Assembly: GCA_010015655.1 (NCBI GenBank) | Contig: ML976711.1 | Location: 158,214-218,249, forward strand | Source: Bimuria novae-zelandiae CBS 107.79 | Lineage: Eukaryota > Ascomycota > Dothideomycetes > Pleosporales > Didymosphaeriaceae | Reading direction: 5' to 3' | Length of the DNA: 60,036 nucleotides | Made by a program: the position numbers and the translations under genes | Notes under the pieces: model-generated | The model's database searches: none | Told to the model about the DNA's origin: nothing | Seen by the model: the letters and a program-made list of their open reading frames with translations, nothing else | Shown: piece after piece, positions 11,534-22,789 of the stretch | Position numbering within the stretch: position 1 is the stretch's first letter | Layout of the letters: every line of letters starts with the position of its first letter

Positions 11534-12532
11534 TATGACCTGGTTGTGATGACTGATCGTATTTGGAAGCCTGAGAGGTGTAGCGGGCGCCTTTTGTAGC
11601 TTCTGACAACTCTCGTGTGACAGTAACACAACAAGGCAGGAGCGCGTTGTCACGTGAGGATGCCTAGCTTGAGCTACCCAAAGTGAGCTTTCGTGGCCTA
11701 ATTTGCAGGCAGCAGCCTCAACAAGCGACTTTCGGCGCACAATGCATACCAAGCATCTTGCATTGCTTGACCAATCTCAGTGCACGCAGTCCGAGATCGC
11801 AGTTGGTGGAAAAGGAATTCGTTGGCAACGATTTCGAAGAATCGGACCTCGCATGGAATGAGATGATGCCTTTGATTCCATGCGACATCCACAAACTGTT
11901 TCACTCGCCTGATCTAGCCACCGTCTGAGTGTAGCACGTGTCCTCGATCCCGTGGGCCAGAGAAGACCATCTTAACAGCTTAGAAAGATACGTCAATCCG
12001 TTGAAATCGATAAATATGGGGCTTCGAATTCAGATACTCTCTCTATGTGCTGCGCACCCCTCGAAGCCACACTGTGATGGAGATAGAGTGGAACGTCCGG
12101 GATTTTAGAGACCCTCGGATCATTTATGAATGCGAGCATCGTCCAATAGGAATTATTTCGTTGCGATGAGATGCTCGAGGAGCAACAGTCGGTACACGTG
12201 TATAGGTACAGGCCCATGGAAGCGAGGGAACAATTAAGTGCGAATCTAACAAGACCCTTCCCGCATATCTCACCCGTGCTTGGCCATAACATTGAAGCGA
12301 CAATGGCCCATGAGGTTTCGTATAGTAGTTTCGATGTGCCGCGGCGGCAAATGTGAAGCGCGGTTGCCACGCTCAATCGTTTCGGACCACTCAATCAAAG
12401 TCAGTTTATCTACCAGACCAGCCTTTGAGTCGGCTTTCGTCACCCTATAGCGAGCCCAGAGCTGATGGCGGTAAAGGCTGGAGAATGTTGATGACGTGGA
12501 GACAAGCGAGGAAACCCCAGGAGGATTTATAA
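11534..12532. other. Intergenic, no gene recognised
   Basis: Upstream region of the oxygenase gene and unique sequence up to the inverted repeat at 12533. Minus-strand frames of about 107 and 133 codons overlap here (11993-12593) but show no domain and are not supported as genes. Confidence 0.4.
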
Positions 12533-12561
12533 TGCTATGCAAAATACCGTCCCGACCCACT
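12533..12561 (+). repeat. Left terminal inverted repeat of the 3.5 kb element
   Basis: 29 bp, begins TGCTATGCAAAATACC and ends GACCCACT; exact reverse complement at 16001-16029. Confidence 0.8.
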
Positions 12562-12718
12562 TGGGGCAAGCTTCTGAGTGGCTGCACGCTCATTAGGTAA
12601 TCGCTTCCCCGCCTTTATCACCTCACATACAAAATTTGTATAAGAGACAATGTAATAGAGGAAAATTAACTTACTAGGAGGTATAAATAGGCGGTAAGTC
12701 GCCTATAGCGAATGTATC

Positions 12719-14535
12719 ATGCCGAGTACTCGAAAAAGGAAGGTTTCAAAGGTGTTTGACGCTGGCCGCAACCCTCCGAGGAAGGCCAAGGCACAAAAAA
12801 AGACCCCACCGACGAGGGCGCCCCTGCGCGTTATACGATTTGCAGGCATAGAAAAGGAAGGACCTACAGAGGAGGAAGGACCTCTGCCAGAGGACGATAG
12901 TGTTAACAACGACATTAATATATACGTTAACGATTACCCTAAGGACGAAGAACCTTAGTTAGCTTAAAGGCCTACGTCGCTAGAAAACTCCGCGCGCGAG
13001 CAATCGCCTAATAGGGGGGTATTTAATAACGTTAGTAGCAATAAGGGCGACGATAAGCGTAAGCAATCGCGTAATAGGGGGGTATTTAATAATAATAAGA
13101 ATTTATTAATTTTTTCTAAAGTTAACGCGCCGACGCCGCCAGAAGTTATACTAGAAATTAACAATAATAGCTAAAATCGTAATAATAGGGTACTTAATAA
13201 ATCGTTAGAATTATATAAAGTTAAGCTATACGTTACCTATCGCTAGCGTGCGTTCTTACGGAAGGAGGAAGTTAGAACTAAATTTAACACTAAAATAATA
13301 ATACGTACGTACTTCTACGCAGAGCTCTGGCACTAGGTAGACAAGGTTATATAAGACCTAGTATAGTTAATTCCGCCTATTAAAATAGTAGTAAAAAATT
13401 TAACTGCGGTTATATATACACTATAGGTACCTGAGCGACAAAGACTTGCGCAGTCTCTTAAGCGTGGCAATAGTATTGCGTTTATGCAGGTCGTCGAGCG
13501 CGCGTACGAGTTAAAGGAGGAGTCTATTACTAAGGTAACTTACGTCGACTTTAATTTAACGCTAGCGGAGCTAGAAACTGGCCAAAACAGTGGGACGCGT
13601 AATGGGGGGGTATTTGGCTTATAGAGCATTCAGAGCTCTTAGAGCTCTCCGCCGCGACTTACCGCAACTCATCGTTAGTTACATGACCTGCCAGACGTCC
13701 TTGCGTATACTGCCGTTGGCGAGGGCCCTATAGTCGCGATACGCGATAAATGGCGATGCCAGGATACCCACTGTGGCAACTATCCGTACGTGTGCTGGGT
13801 TAAACGTACGCCTGGGCAACCTAATTAGTTTGAGAATCACTACCTAGCGAGCAGCACCATAGTGGCGGTATAGGCACGAGATATAACAAAGGGCAGGTGT
13901 ATAGTCGAGGAGCCACATAATAATATACGACTAAGCCTAACGCTGGCCAGGGAGAAAGTTACGAGGGAAAAGTCGGCGCAAAGGGCTAAAAAAGGTGCTA
14001 GATTTAACCTTAATATAAACAACTTTATAAAGGTAATCGCTGCCAACTCGCTCTATATAAGTTAATTAGCATAGAGTTAAGTTTTAGGCTACTAATAGCA
14101 TCCTTAGACGTTAGATACAGCGCCTTCTATAAGCTTAAGGAGTACGTTAAGTACGTTAGCGTGGCAGGAGTTAATGTATGCTAATTAAGTAGAGCTTTCT
14201 TACTATACTTAGTTTTTCTTTAACTAGTAAAAGGAGTAAGCAATAGCTATAGAGGTGTATAAAGTTAATAAGGTACTCCTCGACGTCGTTAGACGTGGCA
14301 GAATTAACCTTAATATGCTTATGGATCCGTCCGACGCGGGGATACCGTACGCCATGTAGAAATAGCATTTTAAGTTACTAGTGCTATTGCTCCTCCGCCT
14401 GCGTAAAATAGCAATCCAGTGGCGATCCGGGTATAATAGACTCACGGAGAGCGATAAGGAGGGCGCCATAGAGGTGTATAGAGAAAATCTAGAGCAGAAA
14501 GAGCGTGACAGGTTACGTAGGGAAGGTAATTAAGT
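12719..14535 (+). pseudogene. RIP-degraded accessory ORF of unknown family within the Tc1-class element
   Basis: ATG at 12719 opens a basic N terminus (MPSTRKRKVSK, NPPRKAKAQKK). The same frame continues in register to the TAA near 14061 (about 448 codons), broken only by TAA/TAG codons as RIP generates from Gln or Trp. Visible pieces: three copies of an (N/R)(R/G)GVF motif (about 13010, 13075 and 13600), a Cys/Trp cluster KWRCQDTHC..YPYVCWV near 13750-13800, and a Lys/Arg-rich helix near 13930-13990. A further open stretch (LMDPSDAGIPYAM and a Glu/Arg-rich end near 14330-14535) may be a second exon. I do not recognise the family, and it is not a DDE transposase. It may be a passenger or regulatory protein. 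Confidence 0.5.
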
Positions 14536-14884
14536 AGAGAGCTAGCGACGTTAGTAAAAAGAGCTCTATTTTATACATAGTGCACGGGCCACTTTTAATT
14601 AAAATTTAACTAAGTACGCGCCTGCCTAGTAATTAAGTTACTTATAAAGGCTTTAAAACCTACCTAAAATACTATACTTTATTAACGCCGCCAACGCCTC
14701 TCCTACTATAACTCCTCTACTATAACTACTATCGCAAAATAGATAACAGTAATTAATTTAGTAACATTAGTTACACCTTGCATAGCTATTAAGTTATTTT
14801 TTTAAACAATAGCAGGTGAGATTTAGCCACCTCCGCGATATCGTCGCAGACACTAACTCTATAGTGTTGCGCCGCGCCTAGCAC

Positions 14885-15840
14885 CTACGGCACCTATCTA
14901 TAAAACTTAAAAAAACCTCGCGCAGATACTAACTTATTATAGCAAACGCTCTACACTACTTCCTCTAAAAAGTAAGCAAAATCCTAATAAATATAAGCGT
15001 GTTCGTAATGCCTTTTTATCTAGTTTTTTAGCACCTTAAAGGTCTACTTAATTAGGTTAAAATCCGGCGAGTATAGCGGCAAGTATTCGAGCACAACGCC
15101 CGCCTCTACGCACAATATAACAAGATTTTCTAACCTATAGATAGAGGCGTTATCAAGGACTATTACTAATCGATTTCCCAGCCAAGGATTGCAATAGGGG
15201 AGTACTTTATTCGCCAGAAACTCCTCTATCAGTTCTGCGGTGATCGCTCCTTAGTATATTATATGATCGACGTAGCCGTCCTTATCTATGGCAAGGAGCA
15301 AGCTCCACCTCTCCAAGCGTCGCGCTGAGTATTTCACGTCTACCGGCATGTTTATAGCTAACCAGGCGTACTTTCTATCGCCAGTTCTCTCATTGCAAGC
15401 GCTCTCGTCGAGGCAGATAATCTGCTCTAGTTTATATATCTGTTGGCAGCGCGCGCGGAACACCCAACAGAGACCTTTATAGCATTCGGCGGCAGCTTTT
15501 AACGCAGCTTTTTAACTCCACCTCATGCCAGCGAGAGCTCTCGTAATAGTGGCCGCCGACGTTTCTATGTCGAATTCATCGAACAAGAAGGCCTGCATTT
15601 CATCGATATACGCCGTAGGCTTGCCCCGTAGGAGCTCTAGCAGCGCGTCCTTATGGCATTGCCGTAGCGACGGTGGTCTCCCGAGCCTCACGCATCGCGG
15701 CGGGTACGCTTAGCCATACGCTTCTAAGTTAAGTCGATATTTCTATACACTTTTGGGGTCAACTCTAAGAGATCTGTGAATCTCGTGGTTATTTTACCCT
15801 GCCTTTATGCGCTTAACGATCGCCTACGCTAGCGAGGGCT
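14885..15840 (-). pseudogene. Tc1/mariner-type DDE transposase, RIP-damaged
   Basis: Minus strand, read from about 15840 down to the stop near 14885. N-terminal helix-turn-helix region with SLRVDPKSV and GRPPSL; then a KPTAYIDEMQAFLFDEFDI segment typical of Tc1 elements of fungi; then LDESACNERTGDRKYAW with the first Asp of the catalytic triad (about 15410). The second Asp is in VIVLDNASIY (about 15145). The third acidic site sits in LPLYSPDFNLI, where the expected P-I-E is disturbed. Stops at Gln or Trp positions and a weak C terminus show it is dead. It is markedly less mutated in its N-terminal half than at its C-terminal end. Confidence 0.8.
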
Positions 15841-16000
15841 GCAGTCGGTGCCCTGTAGGCCTCCCTAGATCATGTGGCATACCTTACAGTACCCTGGCAA
15901 CAAGAAAAGTTGGTGTAATTCCTTTAATTGCATCGTCTGCAGTACAATTTGGTATATACGGCGATGAAAGCGGGGAGGCGCTTACCTAACAAGCGCCCAG

Positions 16001-16029
16001 AGTGGGTCGGGACGGTATTTTGCATAGCA
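16001..16029 (-). repeat. Right terminal inverted repeat of the 3.5 kb element
   Basis: Reverse complement of 12533-12561 without mismatch. Confidence 0.8.
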
Positions 16030-16035
16030 CCGATA

Positions 16036-18371
16036 ACGTGCCCGTGCGCAGCGTGCACGGATTCGCAGCGCGCACGCCGAAACGCCATCTGCTCAATCTC
16101 AAGAATGAGGCTGTACAACGCCACACAATAGCTTAATACTAATAAGACCGTAGTGTTGCAGTAATTAGATGCTTACAATTAACTTATACTATCTATATTT
16201 TTGCGGAAGGTTGACGTTGCGCCCTCGCGATGTAACCTTTAGTAGAGTAGTGTAACGAGGTAGGCACGGTCGAACACGTGGCCTTCTCTCGCTTATAGAG
16301 GTTCCGGCTAGGCTAGGATCAAACACTAGCGCTAGTGGCTGACCCTAGCATATCCTATATATATTATACTATACGAGTAATACTTGGCTTAAGTATTCTC
16401 GTGCGTACCTTTTGGTGCAGGTGAGGAAGTCACATAGTATTGGCTTAGTAAGCGGGGCGCTTACCTCATTACAAGTAGCTAATAAAGGAGATGCAACTAC
16501 ATCGCGAGCTCTATCCTCTATTACTTATTTTTAACGCTTATTCTTAGAGGAGGGCGCTTAGGAGGCTTTGCGCTTACGTTATTAGGTTTATTAAATAGTT
16601 TTTTCTTAGTATTAAGCTTTAACTTTACGTGCGCGTTTAGCTACTTTTTTAGCTTATTTAAGCTCCTTTATCTCTTTTAGCCTTTACCTCTTTATACGCT
16701 TCTCCTTGAGCTTAACTTAACGCTATAGTTAAGCCTCCTTACGCTGCTTCTTAGCCTATGCTTTTTAGAGTTTTCCCTCTATCTTATCTTACTCTTATAC
16801 TACTTCTCTAGCTTAAGCCTTACGCGTCTTGCGAGGAGACTAGAAGATAGCGCTACTATAATATTCCTAGCGCTATTAAAGGTTAAGAACTTTACTCTTC
16901 TTCTTATGCTTCTGCTTATGCTAAAGAGCCTCCGTTAAGCCCTTATTCTTATACTTTAAAAGCTTATTCTGTATAGAGAGATAGTAAACGCTTAAACGTA
17001 GCTTTCTTGCCTTATACTAATAGCTATTATTAACAGCAACTTAAACTAACTAATCAAGCTTTCTCTAATTACTATTAGAGAGCCCTAATAATAAGCTCCG
17101 CTTAGTTTCTAGCGTACTCGCGAATCTCTTAAGGATAACGTTAGGATCTATTAGCTATATACTAGTAGCTTTAGACGCTTTTAATATAGTTAATTGCTTA
17201 AACGAGGCCTGCCAAGCTCTTTAGAATAGTAGGAAGAAGTCTCCTTTTTTAATTAGAATAAGGCCTTAAGCCTTATGTAGATAGTTGGTAAGCTCGTTAG
17301 AGTAGGCTTAAGAGAGTAGCTTAAACAGCGCTATATTAAGTAGCTAGAGCGTATAAGTTAAATAAGGAGGGAGGACTATTAGGAGTATCCTATAGCAATT
17401 ACAGTAGCTAATAAACTTTATTATAAGATAAGATCTATAGCTATTAAGGATAAGTAATCTCTATCTACCTAATCGCTACTTTATATAGCAATTAAACACC
17501 TGCTTAAGCCAGGCTAGCCCTACGTTATTATTTAACTAGCTTATTAGAGATAATAAGATAAATACCTTATATTCTCCTGCCTTAATATCCTGCACCTAGC
17601 TTAATTGTATAGCTCCTTTTGCAGCTACGTAGATAAGGCCTAGAGGCAGCGAGCTCCTATCAGCGCAATAGCAGGCTAGGAGTGTTAAAAACTCGCGTGA
17701 TTTATCTTAAAGAGAGGCTTAAACCTCCTTCTTCTCCTATTAACGCCTGCTAAATATCCTCTTACTTTTGCCTATTAAGCTAATTAAGAAGCCCTTTTTA
17801 TCTATATTATATATATCTCGAGCCTTAAGGTAATATTCGGTGATCTTTTAATGCAGGAGCTTAAAGTAGAAATAGTATTTTAACTTAGAATTAGTTAAGT
17901 GGCGCGTATAATCTATAGCGGTGGTCTACTTTAAGATAAGATAGATCTCATGTTTATTAATAAAGCGAGTAACCTAGCTCTCGCTAAGCTACTAATGTGC
18001 TACTTTAGAGGAGAAATTCCTAATTATCTCCCTTATAGGAGGTAGGCCTTGCTTAGTAAGCTTAGTAATATACTATATAAGCTCTAGCTCTTAATGTGGC
18101 GCGAGAGATTATTTATTAGCTATATAGTTAGCTCTTAAGCGTGAAACGCCTTAGTGTCTCTAGCTTAACGCACTTTTTAATACGTTATACTTATTAGTAT
18201 ATTGCTAGTATATAATTTTATCTCTAAGCTCTCGCGATTTAATTACTACTAACGCTTTATTAATAGCTACTATGCTAGTTAAGTTATAACGCGTTAAAGT
18301 TTAGGGGTGTTTTAGTATTCTAGTGTTTGGCGTACGCGCTACGAATCCGTGCGCGCTGCGCACGGGCACGT
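16036..18371 (-). mobile_element. RIP-degraded pogo/Fot1-type DNA transposon with TA target duplication
   Basis: Bounded by 43 bp inverted repeats (16036-16078 and 18329-18371, three mismatches, start ACGTGCCCGTGCGCAGCG) and flanked by TA (16034-16035, 18372-18373). The minus strand holds a heavily stop-ridden transposase: segments PPIREIIRNFSSK, LSESWVTRFINKHE and DIYNIDKKGFLISLIGKSKRIFS (about 17990-17700) match the CENP-B-like HTH and the start of the DDE_1 domain. CpA/TpG are nearly absent. The inverted repeats are related to those of the pogo element at 39115-41223, so both belong to one superfamily branch. Confidence 0.85.
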
Positions 18372-18800
18372 TATTTATAGCATTAACGCGACAGGGTGGG
18401 CGATCCCACCCTTCCTTATCTTTCAGGGCAAGCACCACCTCTCTGCCTGGTACTAAGAGAAGGATCTACCTCGCGACTGGGTTCTCGCAGTCTCTAAGAA
18501 CAGCTAGACAAATAACAAGCTTAGTGTCCGATTACATGGCCCTTTGCACACGCAAAGGTAGCTGGCGCAACCCTATATAAAGAAACCTTGCCAGCAGTCT
18601 GGTTCATCCGCACAATTCCGGGCGGGACAAAGGGTAACTCTCCTTAATCAACGGAAATAGATTAGCGTATTAGTGTAAGACGTAAGGATATAAGAGCCTT
18701 ACATTCTTACAGAGAAAAGAAAAAAACAACACTTTATACCACAATTTATCTTAATTAATCACTATCTTTTCATCTTATCAGATTACCCCTCCAATCTGAC
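18372..18800. other. Mixed remnant sequence, possible promoter or LTR fragment
   Basis: Less AT-rich than its flanks. A CTATATAAAGAAACC box lies at about 18575 and a CAGATTACCCCTCCAATCTGAC palindrome-like patch near 18780. It could be an LTR piece, but no second copy was found to prove it. Confidence 0.25.
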
Positions 18801-18819
18801 ACTTAGTCTATAGTGGCTA

Positions 18820-19689
18820 AAGCACTTTAACGCGTATATAAAAGAGCGTACTATTAGTAGCTATTAGTTGCTTATTATTAATGGCCACGAGAGCTATAAC
18901 TCGCTTAAATTCTAGTAATACTGCAAGGATAGGAAGATTATCACTCTCTATATACCTCCACATTCGTCGCACCTCCTGCAGCCACTAGATATGGGGCGTT
19001 TCTCGCCGTTGAAGAAGGCATATAAGCGCCAAGCCAAGGATCTAATACGCAACTATATTACGTATATTACTAAAATTAAGTTCCTACCTTATTTTATTAC
19101 CGCTTTTAAGGCTATAATAACTTAAAGTAATATTTAAGGAGGCTTTTAAGGCGCTAGCCTTATTCCCCTTAACCTAAAAGTAATAATATTAAAGCTTAAC
19201 GTTTGTCTGCGTACGCCTTCGCCTTCTACTATACGCGATAGTACGTGGCAGTTGCAGACGCCTAGCAACACCCTAGAATTAGGGTTACAATCGACGCTAG
19301 TGAAGGAGAGGATTTAAAGGCACCTAGATAGCTCCCTAACAAGTATAGTTAAGGTAATTAAAAAGCTCGTAAAAGGCGCTAAGCTAATAACGTATTCTTT
19401 AGTATTAATAATAAAGCGTAACGCTAAGCTTTAAGCCGCTAATAAGGCTACTACATAACGTAAATTGCATAAGAGAAAGCAACTATAGCAGGAAAGGGTC
19501 CTTATAACTACTAATAACTAGCAACTAGCTACCCTAAAGGACTTTGCGGCGCGTAGTAATAAGAAGAAGGCGAAGAAGAGGGTGCGCGCTAATAGAGGCG
19601 AATTAACTTAATAGCGCTGTAGACGCTGCGGCGAGGCTGGGCATAATTCACACACGTGTAAAAAAGAAGTAGAAGTAGATTCTGAGTAG
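18820..19689 (+). pseudogene. C-terminal half of a RIP-damaged pogo-type transposase
   Basis: The plus strand reads LLIINGHESY (second Asp position turned to Asn), IPPHSSHLLQPLDMGRFSPLKKAY (third Asp) and a KK-rich tail, ending in a CCHC zinc knuckle CRRCGEAGHNSHTC just before TAG at 19687-19689. Only the part after the first catalytic Asp is recognisable, so this is a fragment. The HSSHLLQPLD block closely parallels the undamaged copy at 59378-60036. Confidence 0.75.
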
Positions 19690-21658
19690 ATTGGCCTACT
19701 ATAATTTCTTATTACTATTTGTGTGCGTTCTGTACTATTGTGTAGAGTGTAGATTTTGATGGGGTCTTGGCATTTTCGGCCACTCGCTATGCCCGGCCAC
19801 TTGCTATGCATGTACGTTAATATATATACTAATATCTTTATATAATAACGCCTACTAACGTATAGTTTATAAAAAAAAATTATTGGCTTAATAATCTTCT
19901 TTTTAGTACTAAATAGATTTATAAGTAGTAACTATTTAAGAATATACTTTTATATATAGCTTTAATTAAGTACTGTTTTAAAACAAAAGTAGCTTCTTCG
20001 CTAATAAAATAAATAATTTTTATTTTAATATTAATAATACTAATAACGCTAAAGACTTATAAAGCTGATAGTAAAAAGTATAGGTAAAGATTCTATAGAG
20101 ATATGCTGATTATAGAAAGCCATTATAACTTTAATATCTTTAATCTATTAATTAATTAATTGGTTTTATAAAGAAATCGTTTATTTATTATACACCGTAA
20201 GGAAACACAGCCTAGTTCACCTACGCCCACTACGCAATTTTTTAGGAGGCTCTAATGCAAGCCCAGACACTCGATTTGGGCTGGAAAAATGGTACCCCAC
20301 TATGAGCCGTCTATTAGACTCCAGCACTGTCACGCGACACAATACCATTCACGGAAACCTCTCTTCTAAAATCCACACTTAAGCCCCACTCTATAAGCAA
20401 ACGAATGCATGTAATTGCATGTATTTGACTAGTTAATGTTAGGAGACCCATAGGGAAGCCGCTAACTAAGGAGCTAAAAGGCACGCTAAATAACGCACGC
20501 TGGGCAATTTAACGTCTTCAATACCACGATGGATCATATATTCGTAGCGCAGTGAAAATTTTTCCCACAGTATGTATCTAACTCAGATGCTGAAGCACTG
20601 GATGGCCCTTACCCCGTTGTCCACACCACCATAGTCGGCCAACCTGTAGTATCCAGCGTCCCACTAAGAATCTAGACATATTTAGCACTCGGTACCAGAG
20701 CGAGAAACCTAATAACGTACACAGGCCCTGGTTGCAGACGGGTTCGCTGTGAAAGAACCATCAGCCTCCATAGATCCATGTTTCAAGCCCAGGTAATTAC
20801 CTGAACAACTGGCATCGGTGGCCGTCGCGCACTTGGATCACAGAAATTTTGCGGTCCCAGCGAGGACTGAAGATCACTGGACTATAGTAAGGACTATACT
20901 TCAAGGTAAGTGGGAATGTTTTGTCCTACAGTAGATTTTGCTTCCGAACCAAAGGTCCTGGACGTCACTGTTGAACCCGGTATCTGTTCATAATCTCAGC
21001 GTGCTGGCTAGTCGTAGTGGGAATCAACGCACGATCCCAGACGGTGATAATAAGCCCATCCCCCTTGTGTATCCAGGACGTTTCGGGCACCTGCGAAGTG
21101 GTTACGCTGGATGCGCAGATGGCACCTACGGCAAAAGCGTTGAGCTTCATAACGGGCGAATTCATACAATGAGACGTAGTATTGAACGAGTGGAATACGC
21201 AAGATGCGGTGGTGTAGACGCGTCTGCATAGTGAAGCAATCCCGCGTGCCTCATATCAATTGATTGCTTCGAACACTACGTTCATACGCACATTTGCTCC
21301 ACCTCGAGCATTTTGGGAAAGCCATAATCCTCCGACTGCCAAGCTCGAAATGGGATATAGTTAGGTACGCAGTTCACACCTTCAAAAGAAGACTTATACA
21401 TATTGGGTTTGGTTTGGCTGGTACTCACATTGTCCTTGCTGTCCACTTTTCGTTATAACCGTTAGCAATCTAGTTTTAAAAAATACTCACCGGATATATT
21501 CATAGCATTTGCCGTTTTGGAACGCCTGGCGATCTTTAGCATCTCTTGTCGATGTTTCGATGCTCTGGGGTTACGAGTTCTTTTTACTTTGCATAGCCTT
21601 GTTTATTTTACACCGCCACTTTCGATTAGCATATTGCATTCAGAACTCCGGGGCTGTT
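19690..21658. other. Intergenic: AT-rich RIP sequence, then unique sequence
   Basis: 19.80-20.20 kb is AT-rich and RIP-like with no readable frame. 20.2-21.65 kb has normal base composition. A minus-strand frame (21165-20965) contains a signal-peptide-like MKLNAFAVGAICASS start but only about 60 further residues and no cysteines beyond it, so I do not call a gene. Confidence 0.35.
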
Positions 21659-22274
21659 TTAATTCTCTAATCGTTTCTTGACCCACTCACCGACAACCAC
21701 TCCAGCTTCTCCTTTTACCTTCGGATCGAGCGCGACGCCCAGTATTGGTTCGAAGTGACAGCATCACGGTGACTCTTTGACTGTTATCCTCGCAACTTCT
21801 CCGCCTCCTTCGGCCCAACCTTGCTTGATCAAAGGCACCAAATCATGAATGCTATCCAGTAATATCTCCTCACCACCATACCAAAATAACACATCGTCCA
21901 CGACACGGTGCATACCATGCCACCAGCTGGATTCATTGCGAAAAGGCTCCGTGTATGCATCTCCGACAACAAGGCCTGAATCCGATTGCGGGTCATTTGA
22001 CTCGCCCATGTACACAGCGGCCCACCGCCTCAGCACAGACGCAGGAACCACATCTGATTTGGCGTATCGCGCTATGCTGTTCTCTTAAGTGCTGAAATAT
22101 ACCCAAGGGCTCATCAGGAGTGCTCCGAACAGGGGTGTGGTGAGCTCCACAGGCGGAATGTCCGAGTGAAGGTGGAGCAGGTGTGACAGAACAGACATGG
22201 CCAAGCCTGCGCCGGCCGAGTCCCCAGATAGCATGATCTTAGAAAGCGATCTGCCTGTGTTGACGAGGTGCGTT

Positions 22275-22392
22275 CACAGTTGGCAACAAGCAAGTCAAGT
22301 CTCGTTGACGGAGCACCATCTGGTCCGTGACAGCCTGCACGTCCCAACAGTAGGGCCGTTCGCAAGACTTGACTTGCTTGTTGACTTGTCTG
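22275..22392. mobile_element. 118 bp hAT-type MITE
   Basis: Flanked by an exact 8 bp direct repeat GGTGCGTT (22267-22274 and 22393-22400). Ends are CACAGTTGG... and ...CTTGTCTG, with an inner inverted repeat CAACAAGCAAGTCAAGTCT of 19 bp. The 8 bp duplication and CA..TG ends fit the hAT superfamily. Confidence 0.8.
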
Positions 22393-22629
22393 GGTGCGTT
22401 AGAGCTGCAGCAGCTTCACATATTTGGGCGGGATATCGCTTCTCAGGTATCGTGGTATAGGCCAACATAAGCGCCGCCACCGACTTCCGTTTTCCGCCAG
22501 CATTGTCTTCGCTCATGCAACGATGCCAGAACTCGAAGTGTTTATTGCCTGCTTTTAGGGCGAAGGCTCTGCCGTGGAAATGTAGCACTACGATGTCGGC
22601 GTTCTCGTCACCAATCCAGTGACCGAGTA

Positions 22630-22789
22630 CAGGGTGTCCAACGTACCGTACTCTTGGCGTACGACCAGCAGTTCCGTACTGTGCACAGACCATTCACTGT
22701 CCTTTTTCTTCCTGAAGACCACTATGTGTACCGTGCACGGTACGGAACTACTAACCGTACGCCAAGAGTACGGTACGTTGGACACCCTG
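22630..22789. mobile_element. 160 bp hAT-type MITE
   Basis: Target duplication ACCGAGTA (22622-22629 and 22790-22797). Terminal inverted repeat begins CAGGGTGTCCAACGTACCG and extends over about 57 bp per arm with few mismatches, so the element can fold into a long hairpin. CAGGG ends and the 8 bp duplication are hAT features. Confidence 0.88.

Larger units (their letters stand above)
12533..16029. mobile_element. 3.5 kb Tc1/mariner-class element with 29 bp inverted repeats and two ORFs
   Basis: Perfect 29 bp inverted repeats bound the interval: 12533-12561 (begins TGCTATGCAAAATACC) and 16001-16029. Inside lie a plus-strand ORF (12719 to about 14535) and a convergent minus-strand Tc1-type transposase (about 15840-14885). 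Both carry RIP-type stop codons. An exact target duplication is not evident: the bases outside are TATAA on the left and CCGATA on the right, where another transposon begins six bases further on. That the two ORFs belong to one element is inferred from the repeats enclosing both. Confidence 0.65.

Noticed and set aside
12719..12958. A stand-alone 79-codon basic protein
   Set aside because: The same frame continues for 370 codons with RIP-type stops, so it is the start of a degraded transposon ORF, not a small gene.
20965..21165. Possible small secreted protein with a signal-peptide-like start on the minus strand
   Set aside because: Only about 60 residues, no cysteine pattern, no introns that extend it, and plus-strand frames of equal length overlap. 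Not enough to call.
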